The notes: generated by a model not told the origin, from the letters alone. DNA of 64,000 nt from Uloborus plumipes (GCA_038373865.1 JAXGGA010002375.1:60101-124100); one strand, 5' to 3'. Shown: positions 46,763 through 59,743, counted from the first letter of the stretch. Program-made: numbers and translations.

Positions 46763-49700
46763 CTAATAATAAAGCTGAAGGTGGGTCTGTCTGTCTGTCT
46801 GTTACGCGCGTAGCGCCAAAACCGTTTGGTCGATTTTCATGCCACTTGGCACAAAATTAGTTTGTAGCATGTAGTTTTGCACCTCGAAGCGATTTTTCGA
46901 AAATTCCATTTCGTTCTTTTTCTATTCGAATTCTTAGCGGAAATTCGATAAAATAGGGAAGAAATTTTTCATACACATTTTCAAGTCTTATGTCACTCGA
47001 AAGCTTGAAATTTTCTGCACAAAATGAAGTTTTTTCGAAGTTTCTACGGTCATCAGGAGAGCTGTAATAATTGTTTTTCGAATCCCGGAATTCAAGGCTT
47101 ACCTTCAGTAAAACAAGCCAAACGATTCTAAAATGGTTCGACTCGAGAATAAAATTTATTTAAAAAGAGACATGAAATGAATTATTTTATCAACGGAAAT
47201 CAACTTTTCATGTTGTTACCATGGTTACGTGTTCATACCTGTTTTTGTTTCGTTCTTTTTCCAGCGTTGCCAGACGTAGTATCTTTGATACTACGGTAAT
47301 ATTTTCTCGGTCCAAATAAGGAGCGTAGTATTTTTCCGGCAACCCTGTTTCCAATATTCTAATGACTTAATTGAAAGATTTGGAGGATTTTTTTTTTTTT
47401 TTCATTTTCAGACTTCGCATTTCAGCAACATTGATTTTGGCAACGTTTGGAAACAGTAGTATTTTGTAATATTTTTTTTAGAGGAGGCGTAGTATTTTTT
47501 TGTTTCAATTCTCTGGCAACCCTGTCTTTTTCCCGGTGAAAATGCTTTGGGACCTTACTTGGCGCGTTTTTGCGTGTCTCGCGGAAGTGAAAGCTTTGAG
47601 AAAAACTACGCAAAATAGCCAGGGTTAAAACGCTTGGCGCGCCTATCGCCCATTTAGCGAGAAAAGGGTACCTAAAGCAGAGATTAACCAAATATCGTAT
47701 CAATTGCGTTATTGCATCGTTCTTTTTAAGGGTGAATATCAGGAAAAGTGCTAATTTAAGTCACAAATGAATTTCTCAAGCACTTCCAAATAAAAACCAA
47801 ACATTTTTCTTTTTCCATATAGTAAACTGCGTCGCACATATAATCCATGACAAAATTTTCAGGTTTTACTTTAATTTGTGAGAATAGAACTCTTTTTATT
47901 GCTTCAATGTCATGTCGGCAGCGCGTCACACATTCGAATCGCAAAGTTCAAAAATATCCTGTGGATTGTAAAACATCGCAGCAGAAACAAATACTAAAGG
48001 AAATAACGTGTTTTATGTTCATCTATGACGATCAACTCTTGTGTTTTAGATAAAATGAATTTAGATCGATAAAAAAAATCAATTTCTGCTCGTCACAAGT
48101 TTTCATAACTTGACGAGTGAGAAAACTTCCGGAATAATAATATCTAGACAAAACATTTTTTGGCACAAAAAAATTACACTGGGTGAAGCTCTAATATGTG
48201 ATGCTTCAGTTCCGATAAAAAATTTTCACTTCGGCTGCATTGAATTACAGGTAAGATTTTTTTTCAATCTTGACTTTTCTGTTTCTACCAAATGAAGTGT
48301 CATGTCGGCAGCGGAAATTAAGACACAAAATAAATTAATTTTTCAATCTATTTTTGCATGATGGAAAAGAAACCTACCGTCATGGGCATAATAAGGCGTT
48401 TTTATTTTCAAATCTTTAATTAGGGATGTTCAGCTATCATATTGCGGGAACTTGTCATGTCGGCAGCGGTCATGTCGGCAGCGCCGAAGTAGAAGTTTGT
48501 TACGAAATTGATGCGTGCGTTACTGATGTTTTTTCGAAAGTCTTTCTTCGTGTTATGAGTTGAGTTTTAAAGAACAAAGATAATTTCATGTGCATCGCCG
48601 ACTTTTCCATTATTGGAAGCAGTTTATTTATTGTTTTTTTAAATGCTTCAAAAACATTAATTTTCCGTAAAATTTGTGTTTTTAAACAAAATTATTGCCA
48701 TTTTTCACCCTCTTTTCTTCTACATCAATATTCAGACCTTCATTCGTAACGACTGCACTCAACAATATAATTTTGTTTTAAAATGGAAAACTTACGAACA
48801 GTTTAGTGCAAATCCCCCCCCACCTCAGCGAAACTCTGTTTTGAATTAATTTCGTTTTTTAAGATTGTGTTAAGAATTTTATTTTATTTTGACTTTTTAA
48901 CTATTAACCTATTTATCTGTTTGAAAAAAAACTTTGTCGCACTAATTTAAATTTTAACTAACTTTTAATTAGTGTTTAATTTTATTTATGAAACAAAAAA
49001 GAGTTCAGTCTGTGTAAGTATTAATATATTATAAGTAATCATTTTCTTTTTAAACATAAAAGGTAGTGAGTGCATGTGTTTACTTTTGTACACTAAGTGT
49101 AAAATCTGTAATATTTGTCAGATCGGTAGCATTCTCATCATGTCGGTAACGCTCAAAGACAACCTTCCCTAAAATAGGCCTAAATGTTCACCATGACCAT
49201 GCCCCTAATTTAAAAAAAAATTTGTTACTAATGTGTGCTTGAAATACCCTATTAATATTATTTTCTGAGTATCTTTAAAAATTGAAAATTTCCATGGTCA
49301 AATTGGCACTTTTCCTGATATTCACCCTTAAAGTGTTTCATTTCGGAAAATGTATTTTTTTGTTTTTAAAGCTAGGAAAGAAAACTTTCTTCTTCTTTTA
49401 AACTTTGGTAAGATTTCTGTTGGTTTCTGTGAGCAACAAAATTGTTCTTATTTTCTCTTTTAGCTTAGTTTTGTGCATCTCCCCTTGGGGTAGCATTCGA
49501 ATGTTCCACGGGGGTGTTTTACCCCTTTTATGGAGTAAATCTGTGTTTATTTCAATGCAGACAAAAGTGATATGAATTGGCGCGACCACTTGGCAATATA
49601 TCGCCAAGCTTTTGGTCGTCAAGTATTTGCTGCCAATTTGGCGACATATCGCCAAGTTAGCGAAAAAAATTGTTTTCTTTTTTTTATTTGGACTCAATTT

Positions 49701-50057
49701 GGCTCTATTGGCGATATTTTGCGAAAAATCTACTGAATGAAGATAAAATCGACGATATTTAGGAGATTAATCATTGTAAAACATTTTTTTTGCATTGTTT
49801 CGTGGCAAACTAGGGATATAAATGTTTGAACTGTTATCTTGCTCACTCCAAGCGCTATTTTATCACTTAAGGCATCTTCTAAGAAATTTACACGTAAAAT
49901 TAAGTAGCGTGGGGTCCATACCAGATTTTTATATCATACTTTGAAGGAATTATAGTTGAATTACAACTAAAATAGAGCATTTTTTCTGCTATATCAATTA
50001 TTTTACAAATGAACTTTTAATTTTATACCACGGGCAAAGCCGTGCGGGTACCGCTAG
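46757..50057 (+). mobile_element. Non-autonomous Helitron, carrying a TTAA-type insertion
   Basis: The 5' part reads TCTCTACTAATAATAAAGCT, then a (GTCT)n run and the phrase ACGCGCGTAGCGCCAAAACC, a familiar head of arthropod Helitrons. The 3' part has a short stem-loop, CACGGGC-AAA-GCCGTG at 50029-50044, followed by GCGGGTACCGCTAG ending in CTAG (50054-50057) and then T. No TIRs and no target duplication are visible, as expected for rolling-circle transposition. No Rep/helicase gene is present. Removing the inserted 47730-49327 leaves about 1.7 kb. Imperfect repeats CGTAGTATTTTT...GGCAACCCTG (47325 and 47490) and TTGGCGAYATATCGCCAAG words (49580-49720) lie inside. Confidence 0.8.
47730..49327. 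mobile_element. TTAA-flanked TIR element with CATGTCGGCAGCG repeats, inside Helitron
   Basis: TIR GGGTGAATATCAGGAAAAGT and its inverted copy at the right, with matching continuing to about 28 bp. TTAA is present outside both ends (47726-47729, 49328-49331). TTAA targets are typical of piggyBac-type elements, though those usually start CCY rather than GGG. The motif TCATGTCGGCAGCG occurs at 47910, 48300, 48454, 48469 and, changed to TCATGTCGGTAACG, at 49138. No transposase frame of useful length. Confidence 0.75.
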
Positions 50058-50411
50058 TATAAAATAAAATGATTCAAATCTTTTATTGCTACATCTTTTA
50101 TCAATCGTCTGCAAATTGAAGCTTATATTTTATTAATGCAGAGATGTCGAATTTAAACGCCATTGCTTTCGTTCGAAAAAAGTAAACAGATGGATGAATA
50201 TCGTCCCGATTTTAAAGGCGAGTCGGATGCCATCCGACACGAATGGGACGACAAACGACAGCGTTCGGTCGGAGACGGCACAATCGTCCTGGAATCGGGA
50301 GATGGAAAAGCGCATAGCATATTTTAATGTATTTTGCGTGCTCCAATGTCGGATGACGACAATCGCTAACGATTTACCGTTGTCGTGTCGGTAAGTGGAA
50401 AAGCGCCCTGA

Positions 50412-50839
50412 CGCTGGTACTTTTATCTTACAATGAAAAATGGAATTAAATGACTTAGTTCAATATACTTCTAAAATAACTAAATTACGACGCATTAAAA
50501 GTTCAAATAACTTTAAAAAAAATAGTATTTGAGACACTTGTAGAAGAAAGAATAGATAAATAGATTTATTTTTGAAATTAAATAAGTTATTAGCAACTTT
50601 AAGTGATACACCAAGTGTGTGACATGCCACGGAAGAGAGAATTCACATACTGTGAAATAAAAATAGATTAAAAGAAAAAAAAAGTAAAATTTTTGGCAGA
50701 TTTAACTAAATATATATATATATTTTTTGAAATTCAAAAATATTCTTGAATAAACTGTTTCTCAAAATGTTTATTGTGAAATGAATGTGATGGAAATGTA
50801 ACACTTTTGAAGACTAACCCATATCAGTATTATATATGC
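50412..50839. other. No gene seen
   Basis: AT-rich DNA after the PIF/Harbinger element. A short (TA)n run lies at 50712-50725. Confidence 0.4.
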
Positions 50840-51115
50840 AATAAGTTACCGCCCATAAGCCAGGACTAAGGCAGAACAAGTGGCTTTCGAGTAGCGCCGC
50901 CCCATAGTTTGCGGATGCTCGCTGGTAAGATAAACTCATTTTATCTACCAGTTTGTTGGCAATCTTAGCTACAATAAGAGGATTTTTGCCTCTGGTTCGA
51001 TCATTGGCTATTCCTAACTGAGGAGCCCATAATAAGGGCGAAACTGCAGTCTCAGGATGTCATGACCGAGCTGTGGGAGTATTTGCTACAGTATTATACA
51101 GCCTAAAAATAGTAA
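50840..51115. other. GC-richer unidentified repeat-like block
   Basis: Base composition shifts abruptly. Words such as GGTAAGATAAACTCATTTTATCTACC (an inverted repeat near 50932-50960), TGAGGAGCCCATAATAAGGG and GACCGAGCTGTGGGAG give it the look of a structured, conserved repeat, possibly the 3' end of a SINE or retroelement. No poly(A) tail, target duplication or frame was found. I cannot name it. Confidence 0.3.
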
Positions 51116-51141
51116 ATAAAGAAATTCATTATTATTAAAGT

Positions 51142-51312
51142 TAAACAGCGAAGAGATGGCTGGTCAACTGGAAGCGGAAACGGACCACTTCCTTTAAAAA
51201 TAGGTTGGATTAGAGAGAAAGCACAACTTCACTGCTTACGCGTTCTCGCAGATCCAACCTATTTCAAAATAAAGTTGTCCGTTTCCGCTTCAGTCGACCC
51301 GCTATTTCTTCG
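51142..51312. mobile_element. Hairpin MITE, about 170 bp
   Basis: The left arm TTAAACAGCGAAGAGATGGC...GAAGCGGAAACGGACCACTT mirrors the right arm AAGTTGTCCGTTTCCGCTTC...GAAATAGCGGG...TTCGCGGTTTAA. Inner words AATAGGTTGGAT / ATCCAACCTATT also pair. Stem of about 70 bp with few mismatches. Target duplication unclear. Confidence 0.65.
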
Positions 51313-52720
51313 CGGTTTAACTATAAATATTTTGTTAGTTTCTAAAATATTTTTTAACAAGATTCATTACTTTGTTGAAATTATTTCAGTTTTTTAATTA
51401 TCCTTACACAAAATTTATGATCTTATTTAATACATTATATCAACTGATTTTGTTTGAACGGCAGGGACAGAATAACTTTAACTTTATTATATGATGACAG
51501 GGGCTCCGAGAACTGTTGGAACTATATAGCATCTTCTGCTTGGGAAAGTTAACAAAAAAACATGTCTTCGTATAGAATGACTCATATAAACAACTTATAA
51601 TATTTAAACTAATGCATTTTAGGGAAAAATACATTAAAAATAACTTACTAAAATTCTCATTTTAGCTGCAGAAAAAACAGTGTATGAAAAAACCCCCTAT
51701 GAAATAGAAATTCTTTTTTATCTATAGCGCTATCATACATTTATCAAATCGTTTCGGAGCTGTATTTGAACTCTGTCTTAGGGCTCCTGTTCATGCGCCA
51801 TGAACACCAAAATATGAATTTAAACAAAACGAGACTATTATTTTTTCTTTTAAAAACATGCAATTGTGTGAACAGTTTAATTTTTAAAATATAACTGAGC
51901 CTGTAATTTTTATGCGTCCTAAAGAAAGGTAACTGTATTTTTTCACTAAACAGAACTCGCATTCATAATATTAAAAATTAGCTGTCATATGTCCCAAATA
52001 TCTCCTTATGCCTGGCCCAAGTGGAGACAGGTACCAGCAGGTGGAAAATATTCCAAGAAAGACATTCTGTTCGATTGCATCTTTTATGGACTATAAGTTC
52101 CAGAGATGAGAAAACCTTTTTTGTTCAAATCTATCCTTGTGTATGTAACTGTCTGACTTGGTGAACACCCGGTAGTTTCAGGAGCTGATAACCAGGGTTT
52201 GGCTTCAATGTGTCAAGTTGTCCTCAAGTCCTAAGTGGCCGCTTTGGGAGAGTAAAAGATTCAAATTTGTGAATTACATTCAAAATTTCTCAGACGCCTC
52301 AAAAAAAGAAATTCTAACCTTTATTAGGAAATATTCACGACTTCATAGGTAATTTGAAAACTTAAAATTCAGTTACACTCGACTTTTATTACGAAACACG
52401 ACTTTATCTTTACGAATCATAAAACATCATTAAGAATGATAGAATATGAACGATCGCAGCCAAGTAAAAGATTAATTCTTCATCAAGAAGCTTCAGATTA
52501 TCAGAAATTGCATACACCCTAAAGGCCTCAGTGAACTACTTCAAAATTGGGAAGTCCACCCACGCAAGTCTCTTCCCGAGAGTCTGCATTTAGATCAGTT
52601 ATTTCGGGGAAAAAGAACAACATATATTTGTTCCTTCCTTCATCCTTCAAGAATTTCTTCCTCCGCGGTTTGTTCATGTCATCTCACTGTCACTTTATGC
52701 ACACTGAGAATTTAAGCCAG
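51313..52720. other. No gene seen
   Basis: AT-rich DNA without a recognisable element; short frames only. Confidence 0.4.
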
Positions 52721-52724
52721 GAAA

Positions 52725-52915
52725 TATATTTGATGTACATTTTTTAGGAAGAAAAGTAATTTGAGCAAAATTTAAACAAGAAGTTTAATTAAAAAAATAT
52801 AGGGAAATAAAACTTATTTAATTATATTTGATGTACATTTTTAGGAAGAAAAGTAATTTGAGCAAAATTTAAACAAAAAGTTTAATTAAAAAATAATAGG
52901 GAAATAAAACTTAAA
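52725..52915. repeat. Tandem duplication, period 98 bp
   Basis: TATATTTGATGTACATTTTT starts at 52725 and 52823. The following GGAAGAAAAGTAATTTGAGC and GGGAAATAAAACTTA words repeat with a few changes. Confidence 0.8.
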
Positions 52916-52920
52916 GACAG

Positions 52921-55533
52921 AGAGAGATATCTCCATCAGGATGAACATTGAACAATTGGATGACTTTAATTATAATTAAACGAAAACTATGATAATAGAT
53001 CCTTAATTTGTCAACTAACCAGTTCTTAACCTTTTGGAGGGCCTACATGAAAGGTAAAGCGTATTTCCCACATAAAGTAGTACTAAGTTCTACATAGTAA
53101 AGTCACAGACTTTTGACGACAACTGAAAGCAGATCAAAGAAAGGGGGAAGAACAGCAAAGGACAGGCATTCCCAACTAACTAAACTAAAGGTATAAAACG
53201 AAAGTCATCTCTAGTGTATCTCTTACATACGCGCACCCGCTTCAAGATTAATTAAGTTACATGCTCTATCGTATGTTCTTTAAAAGCAATAAAAACTTGT
53301 TTCATTCTTGTTTTTTTTTTTATTCAGTTTGTTTTGTGAAAAAGTATTTTTTTGAAGCAAGTTGTTTTTCGATCATTATCATTATTTGTTTGTGCCTCTA
53401 CAATTTGGTTTAATTGCCTAATGTGTTTAGGCCTACTTTGTAGTTCAAAACCTGAAACTTTACATTAGGCAAGTTTTTCATTACAATATTACGAGAAGCA
53501 ATATTCAAAAAATTATTTCGGTTAATCAATTTTTTTGTTGAATAGTTTATTTGAAGGTTTTAAAATGCTTTTAAAACAATACTCCTTACCTCCCTTCAGT
53601 GTTCCGATATTAAGATATTTTATTGTTCCACATTGCACTTTTTTTGCAAAATAATGACAAGACTAGGCGAAATCTTTCGATTTTTACATCATTAGTAAAG
53701 TAATAATTTATTTAACACATTTTAACGAAATTTGATTTGCTAAAATTGAGAAAAAGGGTTTCTTGTACAACCTTTAAAACGTTAAATTTTGATATACTGT
53801 GGCTTAAAAGATTCCATTTATTAAAATATGGACGATTTCGTTTTCGATGAGATTACAAGTATCGTTGTTGGGTCAACCTTAGAATTTTTTCCTCTTTCAA
53901 CCCAAACATAAATGACCTCATCCGGGGTCAGGCATCAAGTTGCCAAAGAATCTTTTAAATTAGGTGAATAAAAGAAACAAAGAATTGATTAAAATTGTCT
54001 GAAATCAATAAATTAAATATTTGAAAATACGCAGCGAATTTTTTTTTTATTTTCAGAAATGTATCACATATTAATGTTCTTATTCAGCGCTGAAAGAGTT
54101 TAGCAACTTTAGAAGCCAGAGTTAAACACTTTTAAAGGAAGAATACATAACTCAAGCTTACTGGAAAAGAAAGTTTAGTCTTTCTTCTGACTATTTGTTT
54201 TATCTCGGTTTGTATGTAAGCAAAAAAAAGAGAAACATATGGGTTTACAAGGATTTTGAAGTGAAGAATCTTTTCTGCATTTATTTTTTCGCGTTGATGC
54301 AGAAACCCACAAAAACACTCACTATCTTTGTTTGCTGATATCATTGCTGGTTCTACGAAAAACATAGACTACAAAAAATATGATATGATTGCATTGTTTA
54401 GTATTTCATTGCAAGAAATATGGTTCTTTTGAAATAATGTTCCTGGTTGACTTTTTTTATAAAATATACAACCAAATTCCACACCCTGCATTTGAACGCT
54501 TGTTTTCCTACAAAAACTGTTATTCCTATATGAGAAAACAGTGATACCTGTGAGCTGAATGAAGTATTGTTTCTAATTCTTAGAATCGAAATATTAAACG
54601 CGAATTTTGATTTATTGAAAGGTTTTAAGTTTTTAAATTTCATCTTTCAGTCAATTATATTTTGATATTGTGACTACTATAAAACCACTTTATGAGAACG
54701 ACTGAATGATGAGAAAAGTTATACTTTTTAGTCTGGTGAGTGAAAAAATGCACTGTAGATTTCTAGTAAAGTTTGTTTTAACTGTGTTCGATATGACAAT
54801 TTTCGCCAATTATGTTGAAGGCAATACGCGAGGAAAACATTAATATTCGCAGCAAATAAACTTTCTTTACAGCATGAATATTTACTTCTTTGCTAACATT
54901 TGATAATATTTGCTTTTAATTGCCAAAAGGGGATCTAGAAATTTTATTTTTAATGTATTTAATATTTTTACATTGGTTTTTTTGGAACTGTCTTTTTTAA
55001 TCAACTACCTTTTTACGACTAATATAAAACTTCATAAAATTTAGAAAACGGGAAAGAGAACAAGTTTTTTTTATTTTTTTTGTATTTACGGTAAATGATT
55101 AAAACACTAAGTAGAGGTCTAGTAAATTGAATTTAGTTAAAGACGTATTTGCTAGTTAGCATGCGTATTAATAATATTTTTAAATTATTATTGGGAATAT
55201 TGCTACAATAGAAAATAATTTCATGCAAAGTTAGTATTATATTTGATTTCTGTTATAATTATCTAAAATTAACCTATCAGATTCAACTCAGAAAGCTTTT
55301 GGGTTAACACACTAGAAATCAGATTTCTTTGAATTTTAAACTTTACTTTGTAGAGTTTCATCTGTAAATTATATCTTGCCGTTTACAGCAAATGTTAGAT
55401 ATTACAGAGAATTATCTTGCGTGTTCTTTTATAAATGGTTCTGATAAGATTTTTACCAATTTATGTTCCGGAGGGTGTTTTGATGCATTATAAGTAATGC
55501 TGTTTTTTTAAGGAAAATTAGTTTTGATATTCA
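52921..55533. other. No gene seen
   Basis: AT-rich DNA without a recognisable gene or element. Confidence 0.4.
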
Positions 55534-55535
55534 TA

Positions 55536-55717
55536 CCGTCGAACCTCGTTAAAACAAATTCCTTTAAATTAATTTAAGAAACCTTTAAATTCAGTTCGTC
55601 TTTACGGTAGTTCTTCTTATCCGGAAAAAAAGCTACAAACAATAAGACGGGGAAGAAAAAAAAATCATTTAAGCAGTAGTTTATTATAAACGTGTTCGAA
55701 TTATCGATGTTCGACAG
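55536..55717. mobile_element. Short Tigger/pogo-like MITE candidate, 182 bp
   Basis: Left end TA-CCGTCGAACCTCGTTAAAA and right end, reverse complemented, TA-CTGTCGAACATCGATAATT. TA outside both ends and the GTCGAACCTCG type of terminus are common among pogo/Tigger-like MITEs. Confidence 0.5.
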
Positions 55718-55889
55718 TAGGGATTAAGTTTAAAATTTCTTTTTTGCTAACCGTTTGTGAGACAAGATATTAAAAATATTTATGTAAGACTTCCGTATAT
55801 GTTTGTATTAATTATGATTAGTGAAAAAAAATCATTTAGATTGTTAGAAAGTTATTTTTTATCAATCACTTCTCTTTGATAGGAATGTA

Positions 55890-57170
55890 CCGTAAAACGG
55901 GCTGTATCGGAACAACGGGGTGATTCGAAATAAAATTTCCTGACCATACAAAGAAATTTTCATAAGTATAACGATGGGTATTTTTGGCAGGTAATTTTTT
56001 TTATGGAAAGTTATTATTTTAAGCAGTAGGAAAAAAATATTTTTTTCATTCTGGCAACACTATTGGTTTATGGGAAAGGTTACAAGTGGAAAACGTTACG
56101 TTTTTAAAATCTGCGAAACTTTGCACGATAGTACAGACCGCTTTGTAATTGAAAACTAAGAGTAGCATTTTTTAATTATGCATATATCTGAGCAACAGAG
56201 TAACACATTGGAACTGATATATTTTTTAAATTGTGTCATAAAAATCAAAAATTTTTTACGGTGTCACAGGATAAGGATTTGCAGGGTGAATCGGAAAACT
56301 TTGATCCGTTAATTCAAATCAAACTTATTTAAAGGAAACTGTTTGAAAAAATAAGATTATAACCCCAATACTTCTAGTCAAGACAGGGGTAAGGATTTAT
56401 TATTATTTACCCCTTCTGGGTGAGCAACTAGATCATAGAATGACAGGAAGTTCCAGGTTTAAAAAGATTTTTGCTCCAGGAGACGTCTTTTTACTTAAAA
56501 GGTAAGAGGTCATACAGACTCTATGTAGCCAAAGTCCAGTACGCGGACAACGATGAATTCGTGAGAAAATCGTACAGGACAATCTCCGAAACCTAGAGAT
56601 TTTAAGAAAGTAAAGAAAAGGCAGTGCTCATCCCAGAAGATGTTATGAAAAAACTGAAGCCAAGCCACAACTGCTCGTTATAAGAACAAGATTGTTTTGT
56701 GAACCTTATGAATGACTTCAATTCTATTAAATCTTTGTTTTTCAATTCAAATGCATTGCCTTAAAATTAATTTTAATTTTTAACTAGCTCAAAATTATTT
56801 TCGAATTTTGACAAAATCATTTGTTAACTCTTGTATAGAAACCAAGCCTTTATCTGGCAGTAATAATCTGTTCTTATTCTCCCCCATCAATATTACTAAT
56901 ATTTATGAGACCTATTACAGGTTAAATTGAAAAAAAATAAAGTTGCAACATGTGTTCCGATTGACCCCTATCAGCGGGGTCAATCGGAACAACATTAAAT
57001 CATTCTATATATAAATAATAACTGCTCAACATGTTTTGTCTTTGCATGGAATATCAAAAGCAAAGCAAGGCCGAAGTTTTTACCCAAAAAATCAAATTAA
57101 GAAAAATTCTTTTAAATACTTTTTTTTTTGATCAAAGTTGAAAAGTGTACCGATTCATCCCATTTTACGG
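55890..57170. mobile_element. F2 element, copy B (pogo-like derivative, 1281 bp)
   Basis: Ends CCGTAAAACGGGCTGTATCG and (reverse complement) CCGTAAAATGGGATGAATCG, each preceded by TA. Uninterrupted version of 35447-37123. Contains the perfect inverted pair GTTCCGATTGACCCC / GGGGTCAATCGGAAC around TATCAGC at 56954-56990 and a further GGGTGAATCGGAAAAC at 56284. A decayed coding remnant ends at 56683. Confidence 0.75.
56449..56683 (+). pseudogene. C-terminal transposase remnant in F2 copy B (pogo-like)
   Basis: Fragments FAPGDVFLLK, SYRLYVAKVQYADNDEFV and EKAVLIPEDVMKKLKPSHNC are followed by a stop. Internal stops and frame shifts separate them. It parallels the remnant in copy A, and the two copies preserve different residues of the parent. 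Confidence 0.45.
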
Positions 57171-58460
57171 TACGCTTTCTGAATAAAAATATGGATGTCT
57201 TAGGCTGTAAGTAAGTATGTAGCAGCCTCAAAAAGACTCGAATTAGAGGTGGTAAAAACGATCGATACAAACATTCAAACTTTATCAGCTCAGTATGAAA
57301 TTATTATACACTGTATTACGAAATTCATAAAATTATTTTTTATTTTATTAATAATAACGATGCTAAAGAACATTTTTATGTCAAAGATTTTCTATTTTGG
57401 CAGTGTTTTTGTTTAATGTTCTGTTTTGCATTTCAAATAATTACAGGTGGCTCAATGTACTTCCCATATTTCTCACAAAAACATGACTGCTTATTTTTTG
57501 TACAGGGAAATGTTTTAATTATAATTTTCCTTTGAAGGGTTGATTTTGTATTTTGAACACACTTTGTAAATCAATGAATTTATGGTTTTCTTGGGTAGTA
57601 TTCCTTTCCGCTGCACTATTGCACTATAAATATTTTTTGAGTATGAAAAGTAAAATTCTGCCCGATAAAATATTTTTCCCTAATATAAATGGTTTTTTGT
57701 GTGACTCATAGTAAATAATATCTTTCTTAAATATGTCACTATTTCAATCATGTATCACCAAACGAATGGGCAGTATCCATGTTTAAAACTTTTCACAATC
57801 ATACACTCCTCACAAGCTTTATTCGAATTGAAACACTCTTTAAAATGTTGAACGATGAATGAAGAAGTCTACATTTCTAAGGTTGTTAGGCTATTTAACT
57901 AAGTGTTATCTCATTAGAACGGACCCTTGAAACTATGAAGTAGGTAAAGCAAAACTTGCTCATTTTATATTATTTTGTAAGATAGCTCTATTTCTATTCT
58001 GAAAGGAAAAAAAAATAATTCTATCAGCTTTTCTACGCCTTTTTATTTTAAATGTTTCTCAGTATTTGATAACATTAAAATCTGTTCAAATGAGACGAGA
58101 CATCAAATGCAAGAATTAATTATCTGTAAACTATCATATTAGAAGAATGCATTCAAAAATTTAATGGCTACTATACTATACAGTATCTATATTAAAATGG
58201 TTCCACCTCTGCTTTTCAACGAAAATAAATAGCACATTATTAAAAAAGTAGAATAAGATGAAAAAAATAGCGCCAGTGAAATTTTATATGTTCCCTCTCC
58301 CAGCTGTTTATGCTTTATTATGTTTCAGTCTCGCGTGAGTTGCGATATGAATGACTTTCACAGAAAGGTATATCGGGAGAGGAATATTAATATACGAAGT
58401 AAACAGAAATTTTCTCTCAAGATATGAATTTAATTTATTTTAAAGTAAGTGGGTTTTACG
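57171..58460. other. No gene seen
   Basis: AT-rich DNA between the F2 and F1 copies; nothing recognised. Confidence 0.4.
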
Positions 58461-58462
58461 TA

Positions 58463-59743
58463 GGGGAGAGTGGTAATGAATGGGCCACTTTTTGGTTTTG
58501 AATTTTTGTAATTTTTTCTAACACTTTGTTTTAACTCTAAATTGGTGTTTTAGTTACTTTACTTATCTGGCTATCTAAAAAAGCCATAAAAGTTGGATTA
58601 GCACCTGTCTATAATGAATTATAATAGAAAATAAAAATTTTGAAATTTGGCCCATTCAACCCCACCTATGGGGTTGAATGGGCCATCGAAGGTAATGAAT
58701 GGGCCAGTAAATGAATTCAATGAAAACATGTGGATTTAATCTTTTATTTGCTGAATATGACAAAATAAATGTGGCACTTGACATGATGATACAAAATCAT
58801 ACTGATTTAAAATTATATAAACATAAAAACTGATGCAATTAAAATAAAACTGATGCATACCAATTGTAGCAGAAAAATGACTAAATAATGAGATTGTAAG
58901 AAGTAAATAACATCAAATATATATAAAAAATAACAGATAATACACACTATGATTTAGCAAAACTTATATATTTCAAAAATAATATTAAAAATCACTTTCA
59001 AAAACTTCATCTTCATTTTCAAACTTGTCCAAATTCAAAATTTTTTTAAAAATTTACTAGACATCGGGAATAAGAAGTATCTAACTTAAGTTTACCAAGA
59101 AAGAAAATGAAATTGTTCTGTGAGGAATATAATATGAGGGAGAGAGGGGGGCTTTTTCAAACCACGCACTGCGACCAGAGGTCTATTGTACTATAGGAAT
59201 ATAATATAGATCTGCAAATTATATTTAGAAGTTACTACAAACCTATTTTGACGACAGTAATCTTAATCTATCTATGACAGTCAGTTGTGTTTAATGCAAA
59301 AATCCAAAGAAAAGGAAGAAAAACAATATTTAGGTGGCCCATTCATTACCATGACATAGTGGCCCATTCAGCCCCACCTATACTTTTGGAATACATTTAG
59401 GTTTTTTGAGTACATTGAATTTAGATAACATCAAAATACATCTTGAGATTAGTTTATAGATATGGAAAGACTAGCTTATACATATGCATGCAGTGAAATA
59501 CTTGGTACATTTTAGCTAGGAAATGTTTTACTAAAAAGGGAAAAACTTACTTTTCAGTCAGATTCTTGACCATGCCACTCTAGTTTGAAAATGGCTCAGC
59601 GCAAACGAATGAAAATTGGATGAGTTTAGTAGAACAAATAGCTACATCTATTGGTGGCATCAAAAAATAATTCATGCAAATACTTTTTCATATTTTGTTA
59701 GTGGCCCATTCATCACCATGGCCCATTCATTACCACTCTCCCC
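58463..59743. mobile_element. F1 element, copy 2 (pogo-like derivative, 1281 bp)
   Basis: Nearly the same sequence as 33974-35257, with TIR GGGGAGAGTGGTAATGAATG and TA on both sides (58461-58462, 59744-59745). The inverted pair at 58649-58684 reads GGCCCATTCAACCCCA / TGGGGTTGAATGGGCC. Same orientation as copy 1. Flanking DNA differs, so this is a separate insertion, not a segmental duplication. Confidence 0.75.
58985..59037 (-). pseudogene. C-terminal remnant of F1 transposase-like protein, copy 2
   Basis: Minus-strand LDKFENEDEVFESDF-stop, two residues different from copy 1 at 34501-34556 in the shared part. Confidence 0.4.

Larger units (their letters stand above)
44743..50408 (+). mobile_element. 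PIF/Harbinger-type element carrying nested insertions
   Basis: Terminal GGGCGCTTTTCCA is identical at both ends (13 bp), then 5 divergent bases, then CGACACGACAACG identical again (13 bp). A TGA triplet lies directly outside both ends (44740-44742, 50409-50411), fitting a 3-bp duplication. Removing the Tc1-type element (44918-46135) and the Helitron (46757-50057) leaves about 1.15 kb. That core keeps a HARBI1-like N-terminal exon on the plus strand and a second first exon on the minus strand, converging. The 3-bp duplication and that peptide support PIF/Harbinger; the TGA target is not the most usual one. Confidence 0.75.
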
